A stretch of DNA of 48,195 nucleotides from positions 1 through 48,195 of the forward strand of contig QHUZ01000048.1 in NCBI GenBank assembly GCA_003223395.1, given 5' to 3'. Both the position numbers and the translations under genes were made by a program. The notes under the pieces are model-generated. The model was not told where the DNA came from and ran no database searches. It worked only from the letters and a program-made list of their open reading frames with translations. Below are positions 16,515 to 26,136 of this stretch, one piece after another (the first letter of the stretch is position 1; each line of letters begins with the position of its first letter). This DNA is from Gemmatimonadota bacterium. Lineage in GTDB: Bacteria; Gemmatimonadota; Gemmatimonadetes; Gemmatimonadales; GWC2-71-9.

Positions 16515-18428
16515 ATGCATGCCGTCGTGGTGGTACTGCTGCTCGTGCAGGCGCCTGTGCTGCAGAAGGAGGGGCTGCAGTTCAAGGATCTGAACCGGAA
16601 CGGCGTCGTCGATCCCTATGAGGACTGGCGCCTCTCCCCCGAACAACGCGCGCGTGATCTCGTCGGACGCATGACGCTCGAAGAGAAGGCGGGCACCATG
16701 ATGCACGGCACCGCCCGCTCGGTCGGCGGTCCAATGGCCGCAGCCGGCATGGGCGGCCAGTACGACACTGCGGCGATCCGGGCGCTGATCGACAGCGTGA
16801 AGGTCACCAACCTGATCACGCGTCTGAACACCGACCCCAGGACGCTCGCGGCGCAGAACAACATCCTGCAGGCGATCGCCGAGCGCTCGCGGCTTGGCAT
16901 TCCGCTGACGATCAGCACCGATCCGCGCAACCATTTCCAATACCTGCCCGGCGTCAGTAGCCAGACGACGTTCTCACAGTGGCCGGAAGCGCTCGGTTTC
17001 GCGGCCATCGACGACACCGCACTCACTCGGGCGTTCGGCGACATCGCGCGGCAGGAGTATCGCGCCGTGGGCATCCACATGGCCTTGTCGCCTCAGGCCG
17101 ACCTCGCGACCGAGCCCCGCTGGCCTCGCGTTGCCGGTACGTTCGGCGAGGACGCCGACCTGGCGGGCCGCCAGGTGCGAGCCTATGTGATCGGGTTTCA
17201 GCACGGCGCGAACGGCGTGGACTCGAACGGCGTGGTAACGGTGGTGAAGCATTGGGTGGGCTATGGTGCAGCCAAGGACGGCTGGGACAGTCATACCTAC
17301 TACGGCCGATTCGCGACGTTTACAGGACCCAACCTCGAGTACCACATCCGCCCGTTCCTTGGCGCCTTTGCCGCCCATGCCGCCGGTGTCATGCCGACGT
17401 ACTCGGTGCTCGAGCATGCCACCTGGGATGGCAAACCGATCGAGCAGGTCGGTGCCGGGTTTAACCGCCAGCTCCTGACCGACATGCTGCGGGTGCACTA
17501 CGGGTTTCAGGGCGTGATCGTCACCGACTGGGCGATCACCTGGGACTGCGCCGAGCGGTGCAAGAACGGCGCGCCTCCGGGCGAGCGACCGACGTTCGCC
17601 GACGTCGGGATGCCGTGGGGCGTCGAGAATCTCCCGATGCGCGACCGCTTCGCGAAAGCCGTCCAGGCGGGCGTTGACGAATTCGGCGGCACCGAGCGTG
17701 CCGACCTGCTGGTCGAGGCGATCCGCGTCGGCCAGCTGACAGTCGCGCGGCTCGACAGCTCCGTAGTCCGCATCCTCACCCAGAAGTTCGCGCAGGGGTT
17801 GTTCGAGCATCCGTTCGTGAATCCGGATACCGCGGCGCGGCTGGTCGGGAATCCCACATTCGTGGCTGCCGGTCTCGATGCGCAGCGCCACGCACTCGTG
17901 CTGCTGGAGAACAGGGGGGGCATCCTCCCATTACGTTCATCTCGTCCGCTCCACGTCTATCTTCGCGGAGTCTCGGCGGATGCGGCGACGCACGAAGGTT
18001 GGACGGTCGTCACCGATCCGTTGAAGGCGGACATCGCTATCATGCGGCTCGGCGCGCCGTTCGAGCGGCTTCATCCGCAGTACGTGTTCGGCCAGTTCTT
18101 CCACGAGGGCAGTCTCGCATTCAAGGACGATGACCCGGACTTCGATGAGTTCAAGCGTGTAAGCGCCGTGGTGCCGACCATCGTGACCGTCTACCTCGAG
18201 CGCCCCGCGATTCTGACGCCACTCAGAGACAAGGCCCGCGCGCTGATCGCGAATTTTGGGGTGAGTGATGCGGCCCTGATCGACGTCCTGGTGGGCCGCG
18301 CCCGGCCCGCGGGCAAATTGCCCTTCGAGCTGCCGTCTTCCATGGAAGCCGTCCAGACGCAGCGCTCCGACGTGCCCCACGACAGCACGCGGCCGCTGTA
18401 TCCGTTCGGCTTTGGCAGGAGCTACTGA
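16515..18428 (+). CDS. Glycoside hydrolase family 3, beta-glucosidase-like
   Basis: The product is 637 residues, starting one base after nagB. A short signal-like hydrophobic start precedes the GH3 N-terminal barrel (from about residue 35, DLVGRMTLEEKAGTM). Substrate-binding motifs ATEPRWPRVAGTFGED and VVKHWVGYGA are present, and the probable nucleophile is Asp338 in GVIVTDWA. The alpha/beta sandwich domain follows (ALVLLENRGGILPL), ending RPAGKLPFELPSS...PLYPFGFGRSY. The KHWVGYGA form points to the beta-glucosidase/xylosidase branch rather than the NagZ branch with KH(F)PGHG and its His-Asp dyad. It would release monosaccharides in the periplasm, consistent with its place beside nagB and GH30. 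Confidence 0.92.
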   Translation: MHAVVVVLLLVQAPVLQKEGLQFKDLNRNGVVDPYEDWRLSPEQRARDLVGRMTLEEKAGTMMHGTARSVGGPMAAAGMGGQYDTAAIRALIDSVKVTNLITRLNTDPRTLAAQNNILQAIAERSRLGIPLTISTDPRNHFQYLPGVSSQTTFSQWPEALGFAAIDDTALTRAFGDIARQEYRAVGIHMALSPQADLATEPRWPRVAGTFGEDADLAGRQVRAYVIGFQHGANGVDSNGVVTVVKHWVGYGAAKDGWDSHTYYGRFATFTGPNLEYHIRPFLGAFAAHAAGVMPTYSVLEHATWDGKPIEQVGAGFNRQLLTDMLRVHYGFQGVIVTDWAITWDCAERCKNGAPPGERPTFADVGMPWGVENLPMRDRFAKAVQAGVDEFGGTERADLLVEAIRVGQLTVARLDSSVVRILTQKFAQGLFEHPFVNPDTAARLVGNPTFVAAGLDAQRHALVLLENRGGILPLRSSRPLHVYLRGVSADAATHEGWTVVTDPLKADIAIMRLGAPFERLHPQYVFGQFFHEGSLAFKDDDPDFDEFKRVSAVVPTIVTVYLERPAILTPLRDKARALIANFGVSDAALIDVLVGRARPAGKLPFELPSSMEAVQTQRSDVPHDSTRPLYPFGFGRSY

Positions 18429-18430
18429 CT

Positions 18431-19231
18431 GTGAGCGATCGCGCGATCATCCGCGTTCAGCATGTCGTCAAGTCATTTGGAAAAGTCACCGCGGTCAACG
18501 ACGCCTCGTTCGAGGTCCGTGCCGGCGAGATCTTCGCCTTTCTCGGTCCGAACGGCGCCGGCAAGACGACCACCATCAAGATGCTCACGACCCTGCTCCG
18601 CCCCACGAGCGGGACGCTCGAGCTGGACGGGCTCGATCCCACCCAACATCAGAACGAGGTGCGACGGCGCTTTGGCGTCGTGTTCCAGGATCCGAGTCTC
18701 GACAGCGAGCTCACGGCGTGGGAGAACTTGGACATCCACGGCGTGCTGTATCACGTGCCGCGGCACATCCGGCGGGAGCGGTCCGAGACGCTGCTCAAGA
18801 TGTTCGAGCTGTGGGACCGGCGCGACGATCTGGTGAAGACGTTTTCCGGTGGCATGAAACGCCGCCTCGAGATCGCCCGCGGGCTCCTGCACACCCCCAA
18901 GGTGCTGTTTCTCGACGAGCCGACGCTCGGGCTCGATCCGCAGAGCCGCAATCAGATGTGGACCCTCGTCGGCAACCTGAACAGGGCGGAGGGCGTCACG
19001 GTGTTTCTCACGACCCACTACATGGACGAAGCCGACCGTGTCGCGGGCCGCATCGCGGTGATCGACCACGGACGCATCGTCGCCATCGGCTCGTCCGCCG
19101 AGCTCAAGCAACAAACCGGCGCCGATTCGCTCGAAGCGGCCTTCCTCAAGCTCACCGGCACGACGATTCGCGACGAGAGCGCCACGGCCGCCGATCAAAT
19201 GCGCCAGGTTTCTCGCGTGTGGAGGCGCTAG
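18431..19231 (+). CDS. ABC transporter ATP-binding protein, DrrA-like
   Basis: The product is 266 residues with a GTG start two bases after the GH3 stop. Canonical motifs are Walker [10 protein letters not shown] (about 39-47), Q-loop VFQDP, signature [14 protein letters not shown], Walker [14 protein letters not shown] and the H-loop [10 protein letters not shown]. The C-terminal extension ([20 protein letters not shown]) is typical of the DrrA/NodI/CcmA-like ABC-2 exporter group. It pairs with the permease that starts 4 bases downstream. Family members drive export of drugs, polysaccharides or lipids; the glycosidase surroundings do not reveal the cargo. Confidence 0.95.
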   Translation: MSDRAIIRVQHVVKSFGKVTAVNDASFEVRAGEIFAFLGPNGAGKTTTIKMLTTLLRPTSGTLELDGLDPTQHQNEVRRRFGVVFQDPSLDSELTAWENLDIHGVLYHVPRHIRRERSETLLKMFELWDRRDDLVKTFSGGMKRRLEIARGLLHTPKVLFLDEPTLGLDPQSRNQMWTLVGNLNRAEGVTVFLTTHYMDEADRVAGRIAVIDHGRIVAIGSSAELKQQTGADSLEAAFLKLTGTTIRDESATAADQMRQVSRVWRR

Positions 19232-19235
19232 CCGC

Positions 19236-19982
19236 GTGAGCGTGATCTACATCCTCTGGCTGCGCGAGGTGAAGAAGTACTTGCGCTCGCGCGTCCAAAT
19301 CGTTGCGTCGCTCGGTTCGCCGCTCATGTACCTGGCGGTGCTCGGCTTCGGCTTGGGCCCGGTCTTTCAACGGGCCGGCGAGGGCAAGTACATCCAGTTC
19401 ATGGCGCCCGGGGTGATCGGCATGACGGTGCTCTTCACCTCAATGTTCTCGGGAATCGCGATGCTGTGGGACCGCCAGTTCGGATTCCTGAAGGAAACGC
19501 TGGTCGCGCCGGTGCCACGATTGCTGATCATGATTGGTCGCACCCTCGGCGGCGCCACCGTGGCGGTGCTGCAGGGCGCGCTGATCTTCGTGGTGACGCT
19601 CATCGTGGGGTTCCGCCCTGCGAGTCTCCTTGCGGTGCCGCTGGCATTTCTGGTGATCGCGCTGATCGCCGTGATCTTCTCGGCGCTGGCGACGGCGATT
19701 GGCTCGAGCATCAAGGAGATGCAAGGCTTCCAGATGGTGATGAACTTTCTCGTGATGCCGCTCTTCTTTCTCTCGGGCGCGATCTACCCGCTCGAGGGAC
19801 TTCCCAAGGTCCTCGCGGCGTTCACGCGCGTCGACCCGCTCACCTATGGCGTGGACGGCGTGCGCGGCGTGCTGATCGGGAGGACGCATTTCGGCGTGAC
19901 GTTGGACATTGCCGTGCTACTGGGAGTGGGGATCCTGTTCGTGATGTTCGGCGCCTGGCGTTTTTCGAAACTCGAGGCTTAA
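19236..19982 (+). CDS. ABC-2 type transporter permease, DrrB-like
   Basis: The product is 248 residues with a GTG start. Six hydrophobic segments are visible (for example ASLGSPLMYLAVLGFGLG, APGVIGMTVLFTSMFSGIAML, ALIFVVTLIVGFRP, LAFLVIALIAVIFSALATAIG, NFLVMPLFFLSGAIYPLEGLP and a final VLLGVGILFVMFGAWRF). The loop DRQFGFLKETLVAPVPR is a hallmark of the DrrB/ABC-2 family. It forms the membrane channel for the ATPase encoded just upstream, probably as a dimer of each. No extracytoplasmic binding protein is encoded nearby, which fits an exporter rather than a sugar importer. Confidence 0.94.
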   Translation: MSVIYILWLREVKKYLRSRVQIVASLGSPLMYLAVLGFGLGPVFQRAGEGKYIQFMAPGVIGMTVLFTSMFSGIAMLWDRQFGFLKETLVAPVPRLLIMIGRTLGGATVAVLQGALIFVVTLIVGFRPASLLAVPLAFLVIALIAVIFSALATAIGSSIKEMQGFQMVMNFLVMPLFFLSGAIYPLEGLPKVLAAFTRVDPLTYGVDGVRGVLIGRTHFGVTLDIAVLLGVGILFVMFGAWRFSKLEA

Positions 19983-19983
19983 C

Positions 19984-21375
19984 GTGCTTCTTCTCGCCTT
20001 ATTGGTCCTGGCTCAACACCGCGCGATCGTCTACACGACAGCTGAGAGCACCAGTTTCCGTCTGACGCCGACCGACACGCTGACGTTCAAGCCATCGGAA
20101 CCGACGTCGGAAGGCAAGGTGTACGTCTTCGTCGATCCCCGAAAAACATTTCAGCCGCTGATCGGGATCGGTGGGGCGCTGACTGATGCCGCAGCGGAAA
20201 CGTTCGCGAAGCTGCCGGCGGCCGCGCAGGAAGAGGTGATGACGGCGTACTACAGCGCCGACCGCGGGATCGGCTACACGCTGGGTCGCACCAACATCAA
20301 CAGCTGCGACTTCTCGAGCGACATGTACACCTACGTGACGGAAGGCGACTCGGCGCTGACTTCGTTCTCGGTCGCGCACGACCTGCGCTACAAGATTCCG
20401 CTGATCAAGCGCGCGATGACCACGAGCGGGAACCGTCTCAAGCTCTTCGCGAGTCCCTGGAGTCCGCCGGCATTCATGAAGGACAACAACGACATGCTGC
20501 ACGGCGGGCATCTCCGTCCGGAATACGCACACTCCTGGGCGCGCTACTACACCAAGTTCGTAGAGCACTACCGCAAGGCCGGCGTGCCGATCTGGGGCAT
20601 CACGATTCAGAACGAGCCGATGGCCACGCAGACGTGGGAATCGTGCATCTATCAGGCGGCGGACGAGCGCGACTTTCTCAAGAACCATCTTGGTCCGGCG
20701 ATGACCCGCGCAGCAATGCGCGATGTCAACATCATGGTCTGGGATCACAACCGCGATCTGATCATCGAGCGCGCGCTGACGATCTTCGGCGATACCGCGG
20801 CCGCGAAGTACGCCTGGGGGATGGGATTTCACTGGTACGAAGACTGGTCGGGTGGGACACAGATGTACGGCAACGTCGCGCTCGTCGGCCGGCTCTATCC
20901 CGACAAGCACCTCGTCTTCACCGAGGGGACGCCGGCGAACTTCGACTCCACGGCGTACGGCCGCTGGAGCCTCGGCGAGGCGTATGGCCGTTCGATGATC
21001 AACGATTTCAATTCGGGTGCCGAGGGGTGGACGGACTGGAATATTCTGCTCGATGAGCGGGGCGGTCCGAACCACGTCGGGAACTTCTGCATGGCGCCGA
21101 TCCATGCCGATACGCGGACCGGCAAGCTCCTCTACACGAATTCGTTTTACTACATCGGCCACTTCTCGAAATTCATTCGTCCGGGCGCGCGGCGCATTGT
21201 CGCGGCGCCGAGCCGCAGCATGTATCTCACCACGGCCTTCGTGAACCCGGACGGCAAGGTGGTCGTCGTCGTCATGAATCCGACGTCACAGCCGGGGCAA
21301 TACAACATTGTCCTCGGCTCTACTTCGATCCCGATCAATTCGCGGCCCCATTCCATTCAAACGGTGGTGTTCTGA
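19984..21375 (+). CDS. Glycoside hydrolase family 30 (glucosylceramidase-like)
   Basis: The product is 463 residues with a GTG start one base after the permease. A signal-like N-terminus (LLLALLVLAQH) precedes the GH30 barrel. Landmarks are FQPLIGIGGALTDAAAETF, GIGYTLGRTNINSCDFS, LFASPWSPPAFMKDN, ITIQNEP with acid/base Glu211 and LVFTEGT with nucleophile Glu314, then WNILLDERGGPNHVGNFC. The C-terminal beta domain (FSKFIRPGARRI...VVVMNP) is present. Family members include beta-glucosylceramidase, beta-1,6-glucanase and endo-xylanase; this sequence resembles the glucosylceramidase/1,6-glucanase branch. Secretion and operon position suggest extracellular or periplasmic glucan breakdown feeding GH3. 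Confidence 0.93.
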   Translation: MLLLALLVLAQHRAIVYTTAESTSFRLTPTDTLTFKPSEPTSEGKVYVFVDPRKTFQPLIGIGGALTDAAAETFAKLPAAAQEEVMTAYYSADRGIGYTLGRTNINSCDFSSDMYTYVTEGDSALTSFSVAHDLRYKIPLIKRAMTTSGNRLKLFASPWSPPAFMKDNNDMLHGGHLRPEYAHSWARYYTKFVEHYRKAGVPIWGITIQNEPMATQTWESCIYQAADERDFLKNHLGPAMTRAAMRDVNIMVWDHNRDLIIERALTIFGDTAAAKYAWGMGFHWYEDWSGGTQMYGNVALVGRLYPDKHLVFTEGTPANFDSTAYGRWSLGEAYGRSMINDFNSGAEGWTDWNILLDERGGPNHVGNFCMAPIHADTRTGKLLYTNSFYYIGHFSKFIRPGARRIVAAPSRSMYLTTAFVNPDGKVVVVVMNPTSQPGQYNIVLGSTSIPINSRPHSIQTVVF

Positions 21376-23351
21376 TGCGCCCCATGACCACACAGCACCT
21401 GTGCCGAGCCGTTCTATCCGCAGTGGTGCTCCTCGCCCCGGCGTTGTCAGCGCAGGAGCCGGCGGGCGGGACGCCGGTGCGCGATGCTCGCGTGGGGTTG
21501 CGCGCCGGTTGGTGGGACGCGGCACAGGCCGCGTGGAACATGCGCCTCGTCTCGACGAGCCGGCCGCCCACCGAGTTCATTCCGGCCGAGCCGGGCGATT
21601 TCGATTACATGAACTCGGACGTGGCCTTCAAAGGGAATTATCTCATCCAGGGCAACTTCCAGGGCTTTTCGGTGTGGGAGATCACCGACCCCTTCCACCC
21701 GCGCCTGGTCCATGCAGAACGCTGCCCGGAGCAGCAGAACGACGTCTCGGTGTACAAGAATCTGCTGTTCCTCTCGGGGGAGTCGCAAAACGGACGCGTC
21801 GATTGCGGCGCGCAGGGCGTGCAGGAGTCCGTCAGCGCGCAGCGCTTCCGCGGCGTCCGCGTCATCGACATCAGCGATCCCGCCCATCCACGCATCCTGG
21901 CCAACGTGCAGACGTGTCGCGGCTCGCACACGCACACCGTGGTGACCGATCCCAAAGACACGAGCGTCGTGTACGTCTATGTCTCTGGACAGGCACCCGT
22001 GCGTCCCGCCGCAGAGCTCGCCGGCTGCTCGGCGGCGGTGCCGGAGCAGGATACGGCATCCGCGCGGTTCCGGATCGACATCATCCGCGTGCCGCTCGGG
22101 CATCCCGAGCAGGCGAGGATCGTGAGCCGGCCCCGCATCTTCGACGCGCTGGTCGCGCCGCCCGAACATGGCGCTTCGCCTGCCGACGTAGCGGCTGCCC
22201 AGCGCGAGGCGGACTCGGCCACCGCGACGGGGGCGTACGTCATCACGTTCCAAGGCCTGCCGATCGTCTTGCCGGCCCAGTTCGTCACACCCATGCTCGA
22301 CAGCGTGGCCCGGAGTAACGGCAGAACGGCGGCAAACGGCGCCGACAGCGCCGCGTTGCGCGGCGCGATCCAGGGGATCATCGACGCGGAGTTTCTCGCG
22401 CCGCTGGGTCCCGGTGGCGTGCGGCATGGCCCCGATCAGTGCCACGATATCACGGTCTTTCCGGCGATGGGCGTGGCCGGTGGGGCGTGCGCCGGGTACG
22501 GACTGCTGCTCGACATCCGAGATCCCGCGCACCCAGTCCGCCTCGCGGCCGCGTCGGATTCGAACTTCGCCTACTGGCACTCGGCAACATTCAACAACGA
22601 TGCCAGTAAGGTGATCTTCACCGACGAGTGGGGCGGCGGCGTCGCGCCGCGCTGCCGGGCGACCGACAAACCGCAATGGGGCGCCGACGCGATCTTCACG
22701 ATTGCGAACAAGCGCGCCCTGACGTTCCAGGGTTACTACAAGGTGCCGGCGCAGCAGACGACCACGGAAAACTGCGTCGCTCACAACGGCAACCTGATTC
22801 CGGTCCCGGGCCGCGACATCATGATCCAGGGGTGGTATCAGGGCGGCGTGTCGCTATTCGAGTTCACCGATCCCGCACACCCGAGCGAGATCGCCTACTT
22901 CGATCGCGGGCCGATGGACTCGACCAAGCTCGAGATGGCGGGCAGCTGGTCGGCGTACTGGTACAACGGCTACATCTACAGCACCGAAATCTCGCGCGGG
23001 CTCGACGTACTCGAGCTGCAACCCAGCGCGCTGCTCACTCAGAACGAGATCGACGCCGCGAAACTGGTGAAGGTTGCGTACCAGAACGTCCAGGATCAGC
23101 AGCGTGCGACCTGGCCGGCGAGGTTCGTGGTAGCGCGCGCGTATCTCGATCAGCTCGAGCGGTTGAAGGGACTCGCGACGGATCGCATCGGCGCGGCGCG
23201 TTCGATTCTCGCAAGTGCAGAGACGCGATCCCGAGACGCCCGGCGCAGCATGTTGACGACGCTCGCCACCGACCTCGAGCGTGATGCCGCGAGGGCGGCG
23301 GACGGCGCGAAAGTGCGCGCGCTCGCGGCCGTGGTCAGGGGGATCCGATGA
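21375..23351 (+). CDS. Secreted LVIVD-repeat beta-propeller protein
   Basis: The product is 658 residues; its ATG overlaps the GH30 stop by one base (TGATG). A signal peptide ends near ALSAQ. LVIVD-type blades with a D-P-x-H-P turn recur: SVWEITDPFHP (about 99), VRVIDISDPAHP (about 162), LLDIRDPAHP (about 378) and SLFEFTDPAHP (about 493). Conserved His motifs such as SHTHTVV, GPDQCHDITVFP and YWHSATF line the blades. A helical tail follows from about 560. These proteins are surface or periplasmic propellers of unknown function that are common in Gemmatimonadota and Acidobacteriota. It is the last gene of the nagB run; a 108-base gap follows. Confidence 0.85.
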   Translation: MRPMTTQHLCRAVLSAVVLLAPALSAQEPAGGTPVRDARVGLRAGWWDAAQAAWNMRLVSTSRPPTEFIPAEPGDFDYMNSDVAFKGNYLIQGNFQGFSVWEITDPFHPRLVHAERCPEQQNDVSVYKNLLFLSGESQNGRVDCGAQGVQESVSAQRFRGVRVIDISDPAHPRILANVQTCRGSHTHTVVTDPKDTSVVYVYVSGQAPVRPAAELAGCSAAVPEQDTASARFRIDIIRVPLGHPEQARIVSRPRIFDALVAPPEHGASPADVAAAQREADSATATGAYVITFQGLPIVLPAQFVTPMLDSVARSNGRTAANGADSAALRGAIQGIIDAEFLAPLGPGGVRHGPDQCHDITVFPAMGVAGGACAGYGLLLDIRDPAHPVRLAAASDSNFAYWHSATFNNDASKVIFTDEWGGGVAPRCRATDKPQWGADAIFTIANKRALTFQGYYKVPAQQTTTENCVAHNGNLIPVPGRDIMIQGWYQGGVSLFEFTDPAHPSEIAYFDRGPMDSTKLEMAGSWSAYWYNGYIYSTEISRGLDVLELQPSALLTQNEIDAAKLVKVAYQNVQDQQRATWPARFVVARAYLDQLERLKGLATDRIGAARSILASAETRSRDARRSMLTTLATDLERDAARAADGAKVRALAAVVRGIR

Positions 23352-23459
23352 GCCATCCCTGCGGGCGTCACCGAGGTAGCATTTCGAGACGCCCTGACGC
23401 CGTGAAACAACCCTTTTCAGGGTTCCGTCATCCAACGAGGAAACCACCTCGGACTCTTC

Positions 23460-26015
23460 ATGCTGCTTGGATGGCCGTTCCTCGCCGCCGTCACGCTGGC
23501 CAGTCAATCTCCTCAAGCCCCTACGCCACAGCGCCGGGCGGACCCGCCCGCACAACCCGCGAAGAGCGTCACAGCCGCGCACGCCACGCAGGCGCCCGTC
23601 ATCGACGGGCGCGACGACGATGCCGTGTGGCGCGACGCAAAGCCCATCACGGAATTCCAGGAATGGCGACCCAGCGAGGGGGGAGCGCCGAAGCTCCCAA
23701 CGCAAGCGAAGGTCGCGTATGACGCGGGCAACCTCTACGTGTTCGTGCGCTGCTTCGATCCGCACCCCGACAGCATCATCACGGTTCTCGCACGCCGCGA
23801 CTACTTCACTCCGAGCGATATGGTCTGGCTGTTCCTCGACTCCTATCACGACCGGCGCACCGGTTTCGAATTCGGGGTCAATCCGTCGGGGGTGAAGCTC
23901 GACGCGCAGATCTACAACGACGGCAATGAAGACTTCGCGTGGGACGCGGTGTGGGATGTCGCGACGCGCATCGACTCGCTCGGCTGGACCGCGGAGTTCC
24001 GGATTCCCCTGACCCAGCTGCCGTACGGACGGCAACGGACCCACACGTTCGGCTTCACCGTGGACCGCGACGTGTACCGCTATGCCCAACGAGTGAGCTG
24101 GCCGCTCTTCCGGCAGTCACAGGCGGGGTTCGTCTCGCAGTTCGGCGAGGTCACCGGCCTGACCGATCTCGAGGCGCCGCGGCGGCTCGAGGCGGCGCCC
24201 TACCTCGTGACGAAGAACGTTTCCCAGATCAGCGCCAACACCCTCGGGCGCACGCAGGACGTGACCGTCGGCGGCGATCTGAAGTATCGGGTGGCGTCGA
24301 ATCTGAAGCTTGACGCCACGATCAACCCCGACTTTGGCCAGGTCGAGGCCGATCCGGGGGTGCTGAATCTCACGGCCTTTGAGACCTTCTTCCGCGAGCA
24401 GCGGCCGTTCTTCGTGCAAGGCGCGGGCCAGTTTCAGTGGAACGTCAACTGCACGGCGGTGAACGACTGTTCGACCGGTGAGGGGCTGGTCTATTCGCGT
24501 CGCATCGGGCGGGCCCCCGAATTGGCAGGCGCCTACTCCGACAGCACGTCGCCGGCGTTTACCACGATCCTCGGCGCCGGGAAACTCACCGGCCGGTTGC
24601 CGGGAGGCCTCACGATTGGTGCGCTGGACGCGGTGACCGCACATCAGACTGGTGCCGGAGGCGTGACCATCGAGCCGACGACCAACTACGGCGTGCTGCG
24701 GCTACGTCAGGACCTGCGCGGGGGCGAGTCGAGCGTCGGTGGTATTGTCACGACCGTAAATCGCCATACCGATTCCTGGAGCTCACCCTACCTGCACAGC
24801 AGCGCGTACGTGGGCGCTCTGGACTTCCGCCATCGTTTTCCGGGCGGCCGCTACGAACTCTCCGGTTCGCTCGACTTCAGCCGCGTCGCGGGCAGCGCGC
24901 AAGCGATCGCCAGCACGCAGCGCGGCTCGACGCACTACTACCAGCGGCCCGACGCCCTGCGGTTCGATTCGACGCGCACATCCCTCTCCGGCGATGCCGA
25001 GGGGCTCCAGTTCGGCAAGGTGGGCGGTAACCATTTGATCTTCCAAACGAACGTCGAGCGCCGCTCTCCCGGTTTTGAGGTCAACGACCTCGGCTACCTG
25101 CGGCGCGCCGATCAGCTGGCGTGGAGCACCTGGGCAGGATACTTCGACCGGCACACGCGCGCGTTCTACAACCGATTCCAGTGGAATTTCAACTGGTGGC
25201 AGTATTGGACGACGGCGGGGCTGCCCGAGGAGCGGGCGCTCAATACGAACACGCACACGACGTTCCGCAACCAGTGGTCGCTGCATTTTGGCGGGACGGT
25301 GGGCCAGCTCGGCACCACGTACTGCTACGACTGCGCGCGTGGCGGGCCGGCGGTGCGTCAGGATTCCTATGTCGCCCCCTGGCTCGGGATCAATGGAGAC
25401 GATCGCAAGGCCATCGTGCCGTACCTCTGGTTCAACTGGTTCCGTGGGGATGGCGGTCGCTCGAGCAGCTTCAGCTTCTCGCCGGAGCTGGATTTCAAGA
25501 TCGCGTCGCGCGTCACCGCCGCCATCTCACCCAACTACTCGCGGAACCGGAGTGATGTTCAGCCTCTCGGCATCGACAAGCTGACGCATCACCTGTTCGG
25601 GCATCTCGAGCAGAAGCAACTCGGCGTGACGATGCGCGTCACGTATCCCTTCACGGCGAACGCGACGCTGCAGGTGTATGCGCAGCCGTTCATCTCCAAG
25701 GGGACATTCAGCAACGTGCGCGAGCTGTCGGCGACACCGCGGGCCGCGGACTACGCGAGCCGCTATCAGTCGTACAGCGATACCGCGTACACGAACAACA
25801 TCGGCGGATTCAACTTCAAGCAGTTCCGCTCGAACGTGGTGTTCCGGTGGGAGTACCGGCCCGGATCGACCTTGTTCGTGGTGTGGAGTCAGGGCCGGCG
25901 GGGGTCCACGGGGCTCGAGGGGACGCGCAGCTTCAGCGGCGACCTGAACGATCTGTTCAATCTGCGACCCGACAACAGTTTCCTGGTGAAGCTGTCGTAC
26001 TGGATTAACCGGTAG
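23460..26015 (+). CDS. DUF5916 outer-membrane protein with N-terminal CBM9-like domain
   Basis: The product is 851 residues. A signal segment and Pro/Ala-rich linker are followed by a carbohydrate-binding family 9-like domain (about 40-235): APVIDGRDDDAVWRDAKPI, AKVAYDAGNLYVFVRCFDP, VNPSGVKLDAQIYND, GWTAEFRIPLTQL. The remainder matches the DUF5916 pattern, a large beta-barrel with NPDFGQVEADPGVLNLTAFE, REQRPFFVQGAGQF and paired aromatic strands to the end. Such proteins are thought to be TonB-independent outer-membrane barrels; the CBM9-like part may hold a carbohydrate or heme-like ligand. The 108-base leader has small inverted repeats (AACCC-TTTTCA-GGGTT) but no clear promoter, and no good ribosome-binding site precedes this ATG. 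Confidence 0.87.
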   Translation: MLLGWPFLAAVTLASQSPQAPTPQRRADPPAQPAKSVTAAHATQAPVIDGRDDDAVWRDAKPITEFQEWRPSEGGAPKLPTQAKVAYDAGNLYVFVRCFDPHPDSIITVLARRDYFTPSDMVWLFLDSYHDRRTGFEFGVNPSGVKLDAQIYNDGNEDFAWDAVWDVATRIDSLGWTAEFRIPLTQLPYGRQRTHTFGFTVDRDVYRYAQRVSWPLFRQSQAGFVSQFGEVTGLTDLEAPRRLEAAPYLVTKNVSQISANTLGRTQDVTVGGDLKYRVASNLKLDATINPDFGQVEADPGVLNLTAFETFFREQRPFFVQGAGQFQWNVNCTAVNDCSTGEGLVYSRRIGRAPELAGAYSDSTSPAFTTILGAGKLTGRLPGGLTIGALDAVTAHQTGAGGVTIEPTTNYGVLRLRQDLRGGESSVGGIVTTVNRHTDSWSSPYLHSSAYVGALDFRHRFPGGRYELSGSLDFSRVAGSAQAIASTQRGSTHYYQRPDALRFDSTRTSLSGDAEGLQFGKVGGNHLIFQTNVERRSPGFEVNDLGYLRRADQLAWSTWAGYFDRHTRAFYNRFQWNFNWWQYWTTAGLPEERALNTNTHTTFRNQWSLHFGGTVGQLGTTYCYDCARGGPAVRQDSYVAPWLGINGDDRKAIVPYLWFNWFRGDGGRSSSFSFSPELDFKIASRVTAAISPNYSRNRSDVQPLGIDKLTHHLFGHLEQKQLGVTMRVTYPFTANATLQVYAQPFISKGTFSNVRELSATPRAADYASRYQSYSDTAYTNNIGGFNFKQFRSNVVFRWEYRPGSTLFVVWSQGRRGSTGLEGTRSFSGDLNDLFNLRPDNSFLVKLSYWINR

Positions 26016-26040
26016 CTGCCACTCCCACGCTTTCGTGCTG

Positions 26041-26064
26041 GCCGCGTGACCAGTGTCACGCGGC
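26041..26064. repeat. Perfect hairpin downstream of the DUF5916 gene
   Basis: GCCGCGTGAC - CAGT - GTCACGCGGC forms a perfect 10-bp stem with a 4-nt loop, 25 bases after the DUF5916 stop. No T tract follows, so it is either a Rho-dependent or processing hairpin or an operator-like site upstream of the diguanylate cyclase remnant. Confidence 0.6.
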
Positions 26065-26136
26065 TACGCATACCACAAGTCGTTGCAATGCTTGGCGCAA
26101 GCCCGTCATCTATTGTCGTCTGCGCTCTGAAAGTGA

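Noticed and set aside
19999-21162. Minus-strand open frame opposite GH30
   Set aside because: Antisense shadow of GH30, whose catalytic motifs fix the true frame.
21447-22784. Minus-strand open frame of 445 codons opposite the LVIVD gene
   Set aside because: Shadow of a well-supported coding gene; translation is Arg/His-rich and unlike any family.
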